From positions 1 to 64,000 of the forward strand of contig JAOSJM010000006.1 in the NCBI GenBank assembly GCA_027494165.1: 64,000 nucleotides of DNA, written 5' to 3'. Source of the DNA: Acidimicrobiia bacterium. Lineage in GTDB: Bacteria; Actinomycetota; Acidimicrobiia; IMCC26256; JAOSJM01. This document shows, piece by piece, positions 45,170 through 54,107 of this stretch. Each line of letters opens with the position of its first letter. Position 1 is the first letter of the stretch. Under the pieces are notes generated by a model. That model ran no database searches. It was not told where the DNA came from and saw only the letters and a program-made list of their open reading frames with translations. Position numbers and translations under genes: made by a program.

Positions 45170-45660
45170 GCGCGGTCGTGATCGGCCTCGGCAACCCCTT
45201 CCGGCGCGACGACGGCGTCGGGTGGCGGGTGGTCGCCTCGGCGCGACCGCTCCTCTCCGCCGAGGTGGCGGTGCGGGAGCTCGACGGCGAGCCGGCCCGG
45301 ATCGTCGAGGCCTGGGACGGCGCCGACCTCGCGGTCGTCGTCGACGCCGTCGTCACCGGTGCGGCGCCGGGGACGGTGCACGTCCTCGACCGGTCGATCG
45401 AGGCCCTCCCGGCCGGGGCGGCGAGGGGCGGCTCCCACGCGCTCGGGGTGGGCGAGGCGGTCGCCCTGGCCCGGGCGGTCGGTCGAGCGCCGGGGCGCCT
45501 CGTGGTCCTCGGCGTCGAGGTCGCCGACCTCGGCGACGGCCCGGGGCTGTCGCCCGCCGTGGAGCGCGCCGTCGCCGGTGCCGCGGCCCGGGTGGCGGCG
45601 ATCGTCGGGACGCCGGCCGGGGCCGGGACAGCCGGACCGGGAGGTGCGCCGTGTGCCTGA
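45166..45660 (+). CDS. Hydrogenase maturation protease
   Basis: A 164-residue endopeptidase of the HyaD/HycI family. It starts [19 protein letters not shown], where Asp-Asp region binds nickel, and has [11 protein letters not shown] and [13 protein letters not shown], where the second metal ligands lie. It cleaves the large-subunit tail after nickel insertion. The GTG overlaps hyhL by four bases. Confidence 0.92.
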   Translation: MSAVVIGLGNPFRRDDGVGWRVVASARPLLSAEVAVRELDGEPARIVEAWDGADLAVVVDAVVTGAAPGTVHVLDRSIEALPAGAARGGSHALGVGEAVALARAVGRAPGRLVVLGVEVADLGDGPGLSPAVERAVAGAAARVAAIVGTPAGAGTAGPGGAPCA

Positions 45661-45893
45661 GCCTGGCGGGCCGGGTCGTCGACGTCGACGGCGAGCGTCA
45701 CGAGGCCACCGTCGACGTCGACGGCTCCACCCGCCGGGTGTCGCTGGCGATGCTCGTCCTCGAGGAGCGCCCGGTCGCGCCGGGCGACTGGGTGCTCGTC
45801 CACACCGGGCTCGCGGTCGACCTGCTCGACGAGGACCGCGCCGCCGAGCTGGTGGACCTGCACCGGACCCTGCACGGAGGAGGCACGGGATGA
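45651..45893 (+). CDS. hypC: HypC/HupF-type hydrogenase maturation chaperone
   Basis: An 80-residue protein. It begins (M)[13 protein letters not shown]; the Cys at position 2 is the family's functional residue that holds the Fe(CN)2CO intermediate. The remainder (ATVDVDGSTRRVSLAML, GDWVLVHTGLAVDLLDE) is the conserved beta-barrel. GGAGG lies upstream of GTG at 45651. No hypA, B, D, E or F is in the window. Confidence 0.92.
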   Translation: MCLSLAGRVVDVDGERHEATVDVDGSTRRVSLAMLVLEERPVAPGDWVLVHTGLAVDLLDEDRAAELVDLHRTLHGGGTG

Positions 45894-46825
45894 CGCGCAC
45901 GGACGGATGGATCCCCGGCACCCGCGCCCTGGGGATCGGGCTGGCGGCGGCCACCGCGCTGGTGTCGGGCGTGGCCGTCTTCGTGAACGGCGACGCCGTG
46001 CGCCGGTTCCCGGACCCGTCGGTCTACACGACGGCGAAGAACCTCGTCGCCGCGGTGCTCCTGCTCCTCGTGCTGGCGGCGACGAGCGCGGCCCGGTCGC
46101 CCGAGGGCCTCACCCCGCCCCGGCGGTCCGGCGAGCGGCTGGGCCTGGCGCTGGTCGGCGTGCTCGGCGGCGGGGTCGCGTTCCTCCTCTTCTTCGAGGG
46201 GCTGGCCCGCGCCGGCTCCACCGACGCCGGGTTCCTCCACAAGACCCTGGTGGTCTGGGTCGCCGCCCTGGCCGTGCCGCTGCTGCGCGAGCGCCTCGGG
46301 CCCCTGCACGGCGCCGCGATCGTGCTGCTGGTGCTCGGGCAGGCCCTCCTCGGCGACGGCTGGCCGTCGGTCGGGATCGGGACGGGGGAGGCCCTGGTCC
46401 TGGGGGCCACGCTGTGCTGGGCGGTCGAGGTCGTCGTGGCCCGGCGGCTCCTCGCCTCGCTGTCGCCGCTCACGGTCGGCGTCACCCGGATGGCGGTCGG
46501 GTCCGCGGTGCTCCTGGCGTGGCTCGCCACCACCGGTCGGGCCGCCGACCTCCTCGGCCTCGCCGGGTGGCAGTGGGCCTGGGCCCTGCTCACGGGCGCG
46601 ATCCTCACGGCCTACGTGGCGACGTGGTACTCGGCCCTGGCCCGGGCCCAGGCCGTCGACGTGACCGCGGTGCTCGTCCTCGGGGCGCTCGTCACGGCCG
46701 TCCTCGACGCCGGTGTGCGGGGTGGAGCGCTGGCCCCGCAGGCCCCCGGCCTCCTGCTCCTGGCCGCCGGCGCCGCGGTGTTCCTCCTGCCCCGCCGGGG
46801 CCGGTGGGTGGAGCGGCCGGCGTGA
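45890..46825 (+). CDS. EamA/DMT-family transporter in the hydrogenase operon
   Basis: A 311-residue membrane protein with ten hydrophobic segments in two EamA-like halves. The first half has YTTAKNLVAAVLLLLVL, and the second TLCWAVEVVVARRLLASLSPLTVGVTRM and GAILTAYVATWYSAL. GGAGGAGG precedes ATG 45890, which overlaps hypC by four bases. A metabolite or metal exporter is possible; linkage to hydrogenase is seen but the substrate is unknown. Confidence 0.87.
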   Translation: MTRTDGWIPGTRALGIGLAAATALVSGVAVFVNGDAVRRFPDPSVYTTAKNLVAAVLLLLVLAATSAARSPEGLTPPRRSGERLGLALVGVLGGGVAFLLFFEGLARAGSTDAGFLHKTLVVWVAALAVPLLRERLGPLHGAAIVLLVLGQALLGDGWPSVGIGTGEALVLGATLCWAVEVVVARRLLASLSPLTVGVTRMAVGSAVLLAWLATTGRAADLLGLAGWQWAWALLTGAILTAYVATWYSALARAQAVDVTAVLVLGALVTAVLDAGVRGGALAPQAPGLLLLAAGAAVFLLPRRGRWVERPA

Positions 46826-47583
46826 ACGGCGCCGTCCTCTTCGCCCGCTTCGCCTACCCGCCCAACCGGCTCGGCTACTGCGGGCCCGCCGACCACGGCG
46901 CCCTGCTCGAGTACGGGTCCGCGGGGGTCGCCGACGCCGGCCTCGTGCAGCTCGCCCGGGGCTTCGAGGGCGCCTGGCCCTACCTGGAGCTCATCGCGGG
47001 CGCGGCCGGGATCCCGGACCCGCTCGACCCGCGGGTCGTCGAGGCCTACTGGATCGGCAACGACCTTCTCCACCGGGTTCCCGCCGGGCTCCTGGGGGAC
47101 TCGCTGGAGACCCGTTTCCGGGGACCCGCCGGGCGGGGCTGGTCCGGCCTGACCGAGGTCGTCCCGGTCGGCGCGGTGCCCCACCACGCCTTCCACGTCT
47201 TCGCCGTGTACCCGTGGGTGGGGCTGCTCCGCACGGGTCGGGTGGACCAGCCCCTCCACGTCCTCGACCGGTGCCGGGTCCGCTGGGGGGAGGTCGTCGC
47301 GGTCGACGGGGACGTGGCCCGGGTGCGGTCCCGCCCGCTCACGTGGGACGGCCACACGCTCGGGCTGGGAGAGCCCCGGGTGGAGCAGGCCGTGCGGGCG
47401 GTGGAGGGGGTGGGCTTCGTCCCGGGGCTCGCGCCGGGTGCCCGGGTGGCGCTGCACTGGGACTGGGTCTGCGACGTCCTCACGCCCCGCCGGCTCCGGT
47501 CGCTGCAGCGGGTCACCGCCGACCAGCTCGACCTGGTGAACCGCCGGGCCGGGGTGTCGGGGCCCGCCCGGATCCTCGGCTGA
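46822..47583 (+). CDS. DUF6390-like hydrogenase-associated protein
   Basis: A 253-residue soluble protein with no membrane segment. It has RFAYPPNRLGYCGPADHGALLEY at the start and VEAYWIGNDLLHRVP, HHAFHVFAVYPWVGLLRTG and RVALHWDWVCDVLTPRRLRSLQ. I recall this as DUF6390, seen near actinobacterial hydrogenases. The conserved Cys (YCGP, WVCD) and His residues could suit metal or cofactor handling. It overlaps eamA by four bases and is the last gene of the operon. Confidence 0.75.
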   Translation: MNGAVLFARFAYPPNRLGYCGPADHGALLEYGSAGVADAGLVQLARGFEGAWPYLELIAGAAGIPDPLDPRVVEAYWIGNDLLHRVPAGLLGDSLETRFRGPAGRGWSGLTEVVPVGAVPHHAFHVFAVYPWVGLLRTGRVDQPLHVLDRCRVRWGEVVAVDGDVARVRSRPLTWDGHTLGLGEPRVEQAVRAVEGVGFVPGLAPGARVALHWDWVCDVLTPRRLRSLQRVTADQLDLVNRRAGVSGPARILG

Positions 47584-47612
47584 GCCGGCGCCCCCGCCAC
47601 CCCCGACTGCGC

Positions 47613-47723
47613 CGGTTGGAGCGCTTCTGGGGCTCTGGACCTCGGTTTCGCACCAACCCGCCACCCCCGACTGCGCCGGTTGGAGCGCTTCTGGGGCTCT
47701 GGACCCCGATTCCGCGCCAACCC
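47613..47723. repeat. Family B palindromic repeats, two copies
   Basis: Copies lie at 47613-47660 and 47678-47723. Left arm CGGTTGGAGCGCTTCTGGGG and right arm CCCCGATTCCGCGCCAACCC (second copy) pair across a CTCTGGA loop; the first copy has CTCGGTTTCGCACCAACCCG. Between the copies GCCACCCCCGACTGCGC is itself repeated. They lie right after the hydrogenase operon. Confidence 0.88.
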
Positions 47724-47795
47724 GGGGAGGGACACGATCGGGGAGGGACACGATCGGGGAGGGACACGATCGGGGGAGGGACACGATCGGGGGAG
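47724..47795. repeat. 16-17 bp tandem repeat
   Basis: Four copies of GGGGAGGGACACGATC follow the palindromes at 16-17 bp spacing (starts near 47724, 47740, 47756 and 47772). Each contains ACACGATCG. It precedes the PAP2 fusion gene. Confidence 0.85.
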
Positions 47796-47838
47796 GGCGG
47801 CCGGGCACGGGGCTCGGTGGGGCTGCCACAATCCGGCG

Positions 47839-50317
47839 GTGGCCCCGAACCCGCCCGGCGAGCCCGAGCCGACCGAGGAGCACACCCCCACCACCCCGGT
47901 GCCCTCACCGTCGCCCGCACCGGAGCACCCGCGCCACCCGCGACCGCCCCGCCGGCCTCGCGGGCCACCCGTCGCCAGCTCCAGCGGCGGGTCCGGGCCG
48001 CGGGGCGCCACCCCGGCGACGTGCTGCGGGTGGTCCTCGGTGGCGCCGTCGTCGCCCTCGGAGCGATCGTGGCCCGCCGGTCACCGCTCCCCCGGGCCGA
48101 GGAGAACCTCTTCCGGCTGCTCAACGACCTGCCCGACGCCCTCGAGCCGCCGGTCACCCTCGTGATGCAGGCGGGGACCCTCCTCGCCGTCGTCGTCGCC
48201 GCGGCGATCGCCCTCCTCGCCGGCCGGCAGCTCCTCGCCCGCGACCTGGGCGTCGCCGGCGCGCTGGCCTGGATCGGGGCCCGGGTGCTGAAGGAGGTCG
48301 TCGACCGGGGCCGGCCGGCCGAGGTCCTGGCGGTACCCCTCCACCGGTTCACCGACGCCGACGGTCTGGGGTACCCCTCGGGCCACGCGGCGGTGGCTGC
48401 GGCCCTCGCCACCGCCGCGGCCCCGCACCTGCCCCGGCCCCTCCGCCACCTCGCCTGGGCGGTCGTGTGGGTCGTGGCGGCGGCCCGCGTGTACGCCGGC
48501 GCCCACCTCCCCGTCGACGTCATCGGGGGCGTGGCGCTCGGGTGGGCCATCGGCGCCGCCGTCCACCTCGTGCTCGGCGCTCCCCGGAGGATCCCCTCGG
48601 TCGAGACCGTCCGGGCCGCCCTGCGCGCCGGCGGGACGCCCCTGGCCGAGCTGTGGGTCCCGGGCATCGAAACCCCGGGGTCGGCCCCCCTCCTGGGCCG
48701 CACGGAACAGGGGGAGGACGTGTTCTGCAAGGTCCTCGGGCGGGAGGAGCGCGACACCGACACCCTTGCCCGGGCCTGGCGCTGGGTGTCGCGGCGCGGC
48801 CCGGCCGACGAGGCGCCCTTCACGACACCTTCGCGCGCCGTCGAGCACGAGGCCTACGTGGCCCTCCTCGCCGAGCGGGCCGGGGTTCGCACCCCCCGTG
48901 TCGCGACGACCGCCGCCCTCGACGACGGCAGCGCCGTCCTCGTGCGCAGGGTCGTGCCGGGCCGTGGCCTCGACACCCTGCCGGACGTCGACGATCGGGT
49001 GCTCCGGGACCTCTGGGGGCAGGTGCGGCTCCTGCGACGTTCCCGCATCGCCCATCGCGAGCTGCGGGCGGGAAACGTGGTCGTGGACGACGGCGGCCAC
49101 CCCTGGATCGTCGACCTCGCCGTCGCGGTCCCCTCGGCGGGCGACCGGGACCTCGCCGCGGACCTGGCCGAGCTCCTCGCGTCGCTGGCGACGGTCGTCG
49201 GCCCCGAGCGGGCGGTGGCGAGCGCGGGTGGCGTCCTGGAGCCGACCGAGCTCGCGTCCGCGCTCCCCCTGCTGGCGCCCCTCGCCCTCTCCCCGACGAC
49301 CCGCCGGGCGGTCCGGACCCGACCGGGGTCCTCGACGAGGTGCGCCGCCTCGTGGCCCGTTCCTCCGGGACGGAGCCGCCCGTACCGGTGCGCCTCCGGC
49401 GCGGCGGGCTGTCGGACCTCGCCGTCGTCGCGGCCCTCGGCCTGGCCGCCGGCGCGCTCCTCGTCTGGTTCGGCGGGCCCCGGGAGGTCGCCGACTCGCT
49501 GGAGCGCGCCTCGCCCGGCTGGCTGGCCGCCGGTCTCGCCTTCTCCGTCGCGGCCCCGGTCTGCGCGGCGATCGCCCAGCTCGCGGTGGTCGAGCGGAGG
49601 CCGGCCCTGCCGGACGCCGTGGTCGCCCAGCTCGCCGGCTCCTTCGCGGATCGGGTGACGCCCGGGGCCGCCGGGGGTGGCGCGATCAGGGTCCGCTTCC
49701 TCCAGCGCGGTGGCCTCGACGCCTCCGCGGCGACCGCCGCCGTGACCCTCGCCGGCGCCGCCGTCTCGGTGGTGCACGGGAGCGCGCTGCTGCTCGTCGG
49801 GGCCTACGTCGCCGGCGAGGGCGTCGGAGACGTCGACCTCCCCGACCGGTGGGCCGTCATGGTCGGTGTGGTTGTCGCGCTCGCCGCGGTCGGTCTCCTC
49901 CTGCGTGCCGCTCCGGGCCGGCGCCCCCTCGCCGGTCCGGCCGGGAGGGGCGAGACGGACCTGGCGTCCGTGCTGCGGCGGCCCGTGAGAGGGCTCGTGC
50001 TGCTCGGCGGGGCCTCCGGGGTGATCGCCTCCACCACGCTGGCCTTCCTCGCCTCGGCGGGCGCGTTCGACGCCGGTGTCTCGCCGGCCGAGGCGGCCCT
50101 TGTGTCCCTGGCGGCCGCGGCGGTGTCCACGGCGGCCGTCACCCCGGGCGGTCTCGTCGCGACCGAGGGGGCGCTGGTCGCCGGGCTCACCGCCGTGGGC
50201 TCGCTCCCGGGCCCCGCGGTCGTGACCGTCCTCGCCTTCCGGGTGCTGACCTACTGGCTCCCGATCCTGGTGGGGGGCCTGTCCCTGCGGTCGTCCCGCC
50301 GGCGCGCCCTCCTCTGA
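47839..50317 (+). CDS. PAP2 phosphatase - kinase-like - flippase-like (LPG synthase TM) fusion; frameshifts
   Basis: A large membrane protein of about 825 residues. The first part is a PAP2 phosphatase: KEVVDRGRP, YPSGHAAVAAAL and RVYAGAHLPVDVIGG. The middle is a kinase-like domain with HRELRAGNVVVDD (HRD-like loop) and IVDLAVAVP (DFG-like). The last part has about eight helices with AGGGAIRVRFLQRGGL and TPGGLVATEGALVAGL typical of UPF0104/LPG-synthase membrane domains. A missing base near 49315 joins the parts. The N-terminus is Pro-rich and in another frame; the start is set at GTG 47839 because CACAAT lies 7 bases upstream, but it is uncertain. A lipid carrier or polyprenyl-phosphate role is likely. 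Confidence 0.82.
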
Positions 50318-50337
50318 CGGCGAGGATCTCGGCACCG

Positions 50338-51018
50338 TCAGCCGTCGACGGAGCCGCAGACCTCCCGGATGCGCGCCCGGTCCCCGTGCACGACGAGCAC
50401 GTCGCCCACGACGAGACGCCGCCCCTCGTCGGGGACGTCGAGGTAGGTGCCGTCGGTCGCGCGCAGGCCCAGCACGACTCCCGGCGACAGGTCCCGGCCG
50501 ACCTGCCCGACCTCGCACCCCACGAGCCGGCCGTCGGGAGCGACGACCACACCGGCCACCACGTTGCCGGCCCCGAGCTCGACCAGCACCACCTGCCGGC
50601 CGCCCGCGGCGACCCACGCCCGGACGCGCCGCCGGGTGATCCGCCGCATCCAGCGGTCGAGAGCCCGGCTCCGGGCGACGACGACCAGGCCGGCGAGACC
50701 GACCGCCATCCAGAACGCCCGCGACACGACGCTACCGGTCGTCCCGGCGGTGAGGAACGCGTAGGCGGAGCTCGACAGCACCGTGACGAACCCGGCGGCC
50801 CCGAGGATCATGAGCCCGAGCGTGACGCGCCGCCGCACCGGGTGGGCGACCATGAGCTCGGCCTCGCGGGTCGTGAACCCGGTCCCGGTGAGGGCCGACC
50901 AGCTCTGGAAGCGGGCCGCGTCCTCGGTCATCCCGGTCTCGACGAGGGCGTAGGAGGCGGCCCGCACGATCAGCCCCATCACGGTGAGGAAGACGAGGAT
51001 GGCGAGGACGGCCAGCAC
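50338..51018 (-). CDS. Small membrane protein with pore-like loop and TrkA_C-like domain
   Basis: A 226-residue protein. It has three or four N-terminal membrane segments (LAVLAILVFLTVMGLIVRAA, VTLGLMILGAAGFVTVL, AFWMAVGLAGLVVVA). Between the first two, SWSALTGTGFTTREAEL resembles a selectivity-filter loop of Trk/Ktr-type K+ transporters. The C-terminal 100 residues (VLVELGAGNVVAG, LGLRATDGTYLDVP, GDVLVVHG) fit a TrkA C-terminal domain. This could be a small regulated ion channel. The start is GTG. It converges with the PAP2 fusion gene. Confidence 0.7.
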   Translation of the reverse strand: MLAVLAILVFLTVMGLIVRAASYALVETGMTEDAARFQSWSALTGTGFTTREAELMVAHPVRRRVTLGLMILGAAGFVTVLSSSAYAFLTAGTTGSVVSRAFWMAVGLAGLVVVARSRALDRWMRRITRRRVRAWVAAGGRQVVLVELGAGNVVAGVVVAPDGRLVGCEVGQVGRDLSPGVVLGLRATDGTYLDVPDEGRRLVVGDVLVVHGDRARIREVCGSVDG

Positions 51019-51127
51019 GGGCGGCTCCGGTCAACGCGACGACGGACGGCGACGACGGATCCCGGGTCGATCGTAGACGTCTGGTGACAGGGTCGGAGTG
51101 GCTGACCCTCGTCCTCCGGACTGCGGC

Positions 51128-52069
51128 TCAGGCGTCCTTCGGGCTGCGGCTCAGGCCGGCGCGCCCGCCCCGGCGCACGAACTTCGTGGCCATCTTCCGG
51201 CTGGCCTCGTCGATCATCTCGTCGCCGAACATCACGGCGCCCCGCCGCTCGGTGCCCGTGGCGTGCTCGTAGGCCTCGAGGATGTCCCAGGCGTGGTCGT
51301 ACTGCTCCTGGGTGGGTGAGTACACCTCGTTCATGACCTTCACCTGGTCGGGGTGGAGGGCCCACTTGCCGTCGTAGCCGAGGATCTTCGTGCGGTTGGC
51401 GTAGTCGCGCAGGCCGTCGAGGTCGCGGATCTTCAGGTACGGGCCGTCGATGACCTGGAGGCCGTTGGCCCGCCCCGCCATGAGGATCTTCGAGAAGACG
51501 TAGTGGAAGTGGTCGCCCGGGTACTCGGGGATCTGCACGCCACCGGTGAGCACCGGCATCTCCATCGAGGCCGCGAAGTCGGCGGGGCCGAAGATGATCG
51601 TCTCGAGGCGGTCGGAGGCCGCGCAGATCTCCTCGACGTCGATGAGGCCCCGCGTGGTCTCGATCTGGGCCTCGATGCCGACCCGACCCTGCCGGTCGGT
51701 GGTCTCCTCGATCTGGCTCAGCAGCAGGTCGAGGGCGACGACCTCCGCGGCCGACTGGACCTTGGGCAGCATGAGCTCGTCGAGCCGCTCCGAGGCACCC
51801 TCGACGACCTCGATCACGTCGCGGTAGGTCCACTTCGTGTCCCAGGCGTTCACCCGGACGCACAGGACCGTGTCACCCCAGTCGTTCCCGTTGATCGCCT
51901 TCACGACGTTCTGGCGGGCCGCCTCCTTCTCGAGCGGCGCGACGGAGTCCTCGAGGTCCAGGAAGACCATGTCGGCGCCGAGGCCCGGGGCCTTGCCCAG
52001 CATCTTCTCGCTGGACCCGGGCACCGAGAGGCAGGAGCGGCGGGGCAGGTCACGGGTGCGCTCGGACAT
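51128..52069 (-). CDS. HpcH/HpaI-family CoA-ester lyase (malyl/methylmalyl-CoA lyase-like)
   Basis: A 313-residue TIM-barrel lyase. Motifs are SCLSVPGSSEKMLGKAPGLG, MVFLDLEDSVAPLEK with metal-binding acidic residues, LMLPKVQSAAEV, IEAQIETTRGLIDVEEI and IIFGPADFAASM. The last matches the malyl-CoA/beta-methylmalyl-CoA lyase branch more than citrate lyase. It may cleave methylmalyl-CoA in an ethylmalonyl-CoA-type route. The ATG at 52069 lies 7 bases after one half of a symmetric promoter palindrome. Confidence 0.9.
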   Translation of the reverse strand: MSERTRDLPRRSCLSVPGSSEKMLGKAPGLGADMVFLDLEDSVAPLEKEAARQNVVKAINGNDWGDTVLCVRVNAWDTKWTYRDVIEVVEGASERLDELMLPKVQSAAEVVALDLLLSQIEETTDRQGRVGIEAQIETTRGLIDVEEICAASDRLETIIFGPADFAASMEMPVLTGGVQIPEYPGDHFHYVFSKILMAGRANGLQVIDGPYLKIRDLDGLRDYANRTKILGYDGKWALHPDQVKVMNEVYSPTQEQYDHAWDILEAYEHATGTERRGAVMFGDEMIDEASRKMATKFVRRGGRAGLSRSPKDA

Positions 52070-52076
52070 GGGACGA

Positions 52077-52092
52077 AGGGTACCGGTACCCT
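52077..52092. promoter_or_regulatory. 16-bp perfect palindrome holding back-to-back -10 boxes
   Basis: AGGGTACCGGTACCCT is perfectly self-complementary. Each strand reads TACCCT, a TANNNT -10 hexamer, at its end. The plus copy ends 6 bases before GTG 52099, and the minus copy ends 7 bases before ATG 52069. The element therefore seems to start two leaderless divergent transcripts, and a protein binding it would block both. Confidence 0.7.
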
Positions 52093-52098
52093 CGGGAC

Positions 52099-52944
52099 GT
52101 GGCCCAACCAGCCCGACCAGCCCCCGCCCTGACGCCCCTCGGCGACGGCGTGTACGCCTGGCTCCAGCCCGGGGGCGAGTCGGGCGTGAGCAACGCCGGG
52201 GTCGTGGTCGACGACGACGGCCTCACGGTCGTCGACACCCTGATGGTCCGGTCGCAGTGGGAGCCGTTCGCGGCCGCCGTCGCCGACCTGGGATCGCCGG
52301 TCCGCCGGGTCGTGCTCACCCACGCCCACATCGACCACGTCGGCGGGACCCGCCAGTTCCCGCACGCCGCGATCCTCGCCGCTCCCGTCACGAGCGACCT
52401 GCTCGACCAGCCCATGCCGGTCCCCGCCTACCGGGCCTTCATGCCCGCCTTCGCCGACGAGCTCGACGCCCTCGCCGAGACCGGGACCCGGACGGTCACC
52501 CACCTGGTGGAGGGCTCGGCCCACCTCTCGCCCCGGGTGGAGGTGCTGCCCGCCACCGGCCACACGGCCGGCGACCTCATGGTGCTCGTCGAGGACGCCG
52601 ACGTCCTCTTCGCCGGCGACCTCTGCTTCTTCGGGGTCACGCCCCTGGCGTTCCAGGGCGACCCGGCGACCTGGGCCGACGTGCTCGACGCCGTGACCGG
52701 CCTGGCCGACACCATCGTCCCCGGCCACGGTCCGATCGGCGGTGAAGCCGAGGTGCGCGAGCTCCAGGCGTACCTGCGGCACTGCGTGGCCGCCGACGGC
52801 GACCCCGCCGCCATCCCCGCCGGTCCCTGGGACGGCTGGCTGGAGCGCGACCGCGACGCCATCAACGTCGAACGGGCGGCCATGCTCGCCCGGGGCGACG
52901 AGTCGATGCCGCCGGCGATGCTCCGGGCGATCGGCCTCGCCTGA
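52099..52944 (+). CDS. MBL-fold metallo-hydrolase
   Basis: A 281-residue metallo-beta-lactamase fold protein. The zinc motif is THAHIDHVGGTRQF, followed by ATGHTAGDLMVLVEDADVLFAGDL and VPGHGPIGG. The group includes glyoxalase II-like and other hydrolases of unknown substrate. It is divergent from the CoA lyase, sharing a palindromic promoter, which hints at joint control. Confidence 0.9.
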   Translation: MAQPARPAPALTPLGDGVYAWLQPGGESGVSNAGVVVDDDGLTVVDTLMVRSQWEPFAAAVADLGSPVRRVVLTHAHIDHVGGTRQFPHAAILAAPVTSDLLDQPMPVPAYRAFMPAFADELDALAETGTRTVTHLVEGSAHLSPRVEVLPATGHTAGDLMVLVEDADVLFAGDLCFFGVTPLAFQGDPATWADVLDAVTGLADTIVPGHGPIGGEAEVRELQAYLRHCVAADGDPAAIPAGPWDGWLERDRDAINVERAAMLARGDESMPPAMLRAIGLA

Positions 52945-52983
52945 CCGCGGGCCGGGGAGAAGGGGATCCCCGGGCCGCCGAGG

Positions 52984-53445
52984 TCAGTAGGTGCCGCCGA
53001 GCTTGCGGTGGTCCCAGGAGACGACCCGCTCGGGCTTGACGACCACGACGACGCGCTTGGCCGACATGGTCCGGACGCCTTCCCGGACCGCGTCGTCGGT
53101 GACCGGGCCCCAGTAGCGCTCGTAGACCCGCTCGCCGAGGGCGAGGACGGCGTCGCGGTCGTCGACGATCTCCGCCCGGCCGGCGACGGTGACGCCCCGC
53201 AACTCCTCGTAGCGGTCCCCGGCCTCGACCATCACGGTGATCCGGGGGTCGCGCCGGAGGTTCACGACCTTCTGGGACTTGCCGTAGGTCCAGAAGGCGA
53301 TCTCGCCGTCGAGCACCACGTACCACATGGCGATCAGGTGGGGCGTCCCGTCGGCGTTGATGGAGGCGACCTGGAGGGTGCGTCCCTCCTCCAGGAAGGC
53401 GTGCACCTCGTCGTCGGTCATCCGGATCTGGTCTCGACGGCTCAT
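52984..53445 (-). CDS. PPOX-class flavin/F420-dependent oxidoreductase
   Basis: A 153-residue split-barrel flavoprotein of the pyridoxamine-phosphate-oxidase fold. It has LQVASINADGTPHLIAMWYVVLDGEIAFWTYGKSQKVVNLRRDPRITVMVE, the standard PPOX start, and ends SWDHRKLGGTY. Actinobacterial members of this subfamily often use F420 or FMN; the cofactor is not determined. TAGGCT lies at 53479-53474 and a GGGGG ribosome site precedes the ATG. Confidence 0.88.
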   Translation of the reverse strand: MSRRDQIRMTDDEVHAFLEEGRTLQVASINADGTPHLIAMWYVVLDGEIAFWTYGKSQKVVNLRRDPRITVMVEAGDRYEELRGVTVAGRAEIVDDRDAVLALGERVYERYWGPVTDDAVREGVRTMSAKRVVVVVKPERVVSWDHRKLGGTY

Positions 53446-53576
53446 GCCGGGCCCCCTCGCGCGCTCGGCGGCGAGCCTACCGTCGGCGGGCTCCGGTCCG
53501 GGAGGCCGGGCGCGCTAGCGTTCCCGGCGGCCCCGACGCCCGACGACCGACCCGACGACCGACCCGAGGAGGTGCG

Positions 53577-54059
53577 GTGGCCAGGAACCCGGACCCGACC
53601 CTCGGTGTCACCAGCCTCGACGGCACCACCCGGCCGCTCGACGACTGGCTCACCATGTTCCACCTGTGCCTCGTCGTGCTGCCGGCCCGCCCCGAAGCCG
53701 TCGAGTGGCTGCCCGCGATCCGCCGGATCTTCCGGGTCTTCGGCGACGCCGACTGCCGGACGGCCGTGTGCGTGACGGGGGGCAACCAGCAGGTGGCCCG
53801 CCGGCTGCTGGGCCCGGAGGCCGACGGGCTCCTCGTGTTCGTGGACCCCGGCGGGGAGCTGGCGGGGAGCCTCGGGCTCGAGCGCCTGCCGGCCTTCGTG
53901 CACCTGCGCCAGGACACGACCCTCGTCGCCGCGGCCGAGGGCTGGGAGCCCCGGGAGTGGCAGCGGGTCGCCAAGGGTCTCGCCGAGGCCATGGCCTGGA
54001 CCGAGCCCTTCGTGGCCGGTCCCGGGGACCCGCCGGCCGGGAGCGGCTGGGCCGCCTGA
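53577..54059 (+). CDS. Thioredoxin-fold-like hypothetical protein
   Basis: A 160-residue soluble protein. Its order of strands and helices and a cis-Pro-like LERLPAFVHLRQDTTL suggest a redoxin fold, but no CxxC is present; single Cys are in HLCLVVL and DCRTAVCV. It may be a thioredoxin-like domain without redox role. GAGGAGG lies upstream of the GTG start, and TAGCGT at about 53517 fits a -10 box. It is divergent from the PPOX gene. Confidence 0.65.
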   Translation: MARNPDPTLGVTSLDGTTRPLDDWLTMFHLCLVVLPARPEAVEWLPAIRRIFRVFGDADCRTAVCVTGGNQQVARRLLGPEADGLLVFVDPGGELAGSLGLERLPAFVHLRQDTTLVAAAEGWEPREWQRVAKGLAEAMAWTEPFVAGPGDPPAGSGWAA

Positions 54060-54095
54060 GGCCGCCCGGGCTGGCGGCCCGCCATGGTCGCCCCC

Positions 54096-54101
54096 TAGCC
54101 T
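54096..54101 (+). promoter_or_regulatory. -10 box of the NlpC/P60 gene
   Basis: TAGCCT matches the local TANNNT pattern. Transcription from about 54108 would give a leader of about 177 bases before the NlpC/P60 ATG. Confidence 0.4.
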
Positions 54102-54107
54102 CTCGAA

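Noticed and set aside
47584-47838. Mobile element ends flanking the hydrogenase operon
   Set aside because: Family B repeats flank the operon at 40.3 and 47.6 kb, but no transposase or target duplication is seen and the same repeats occur elsewhere.
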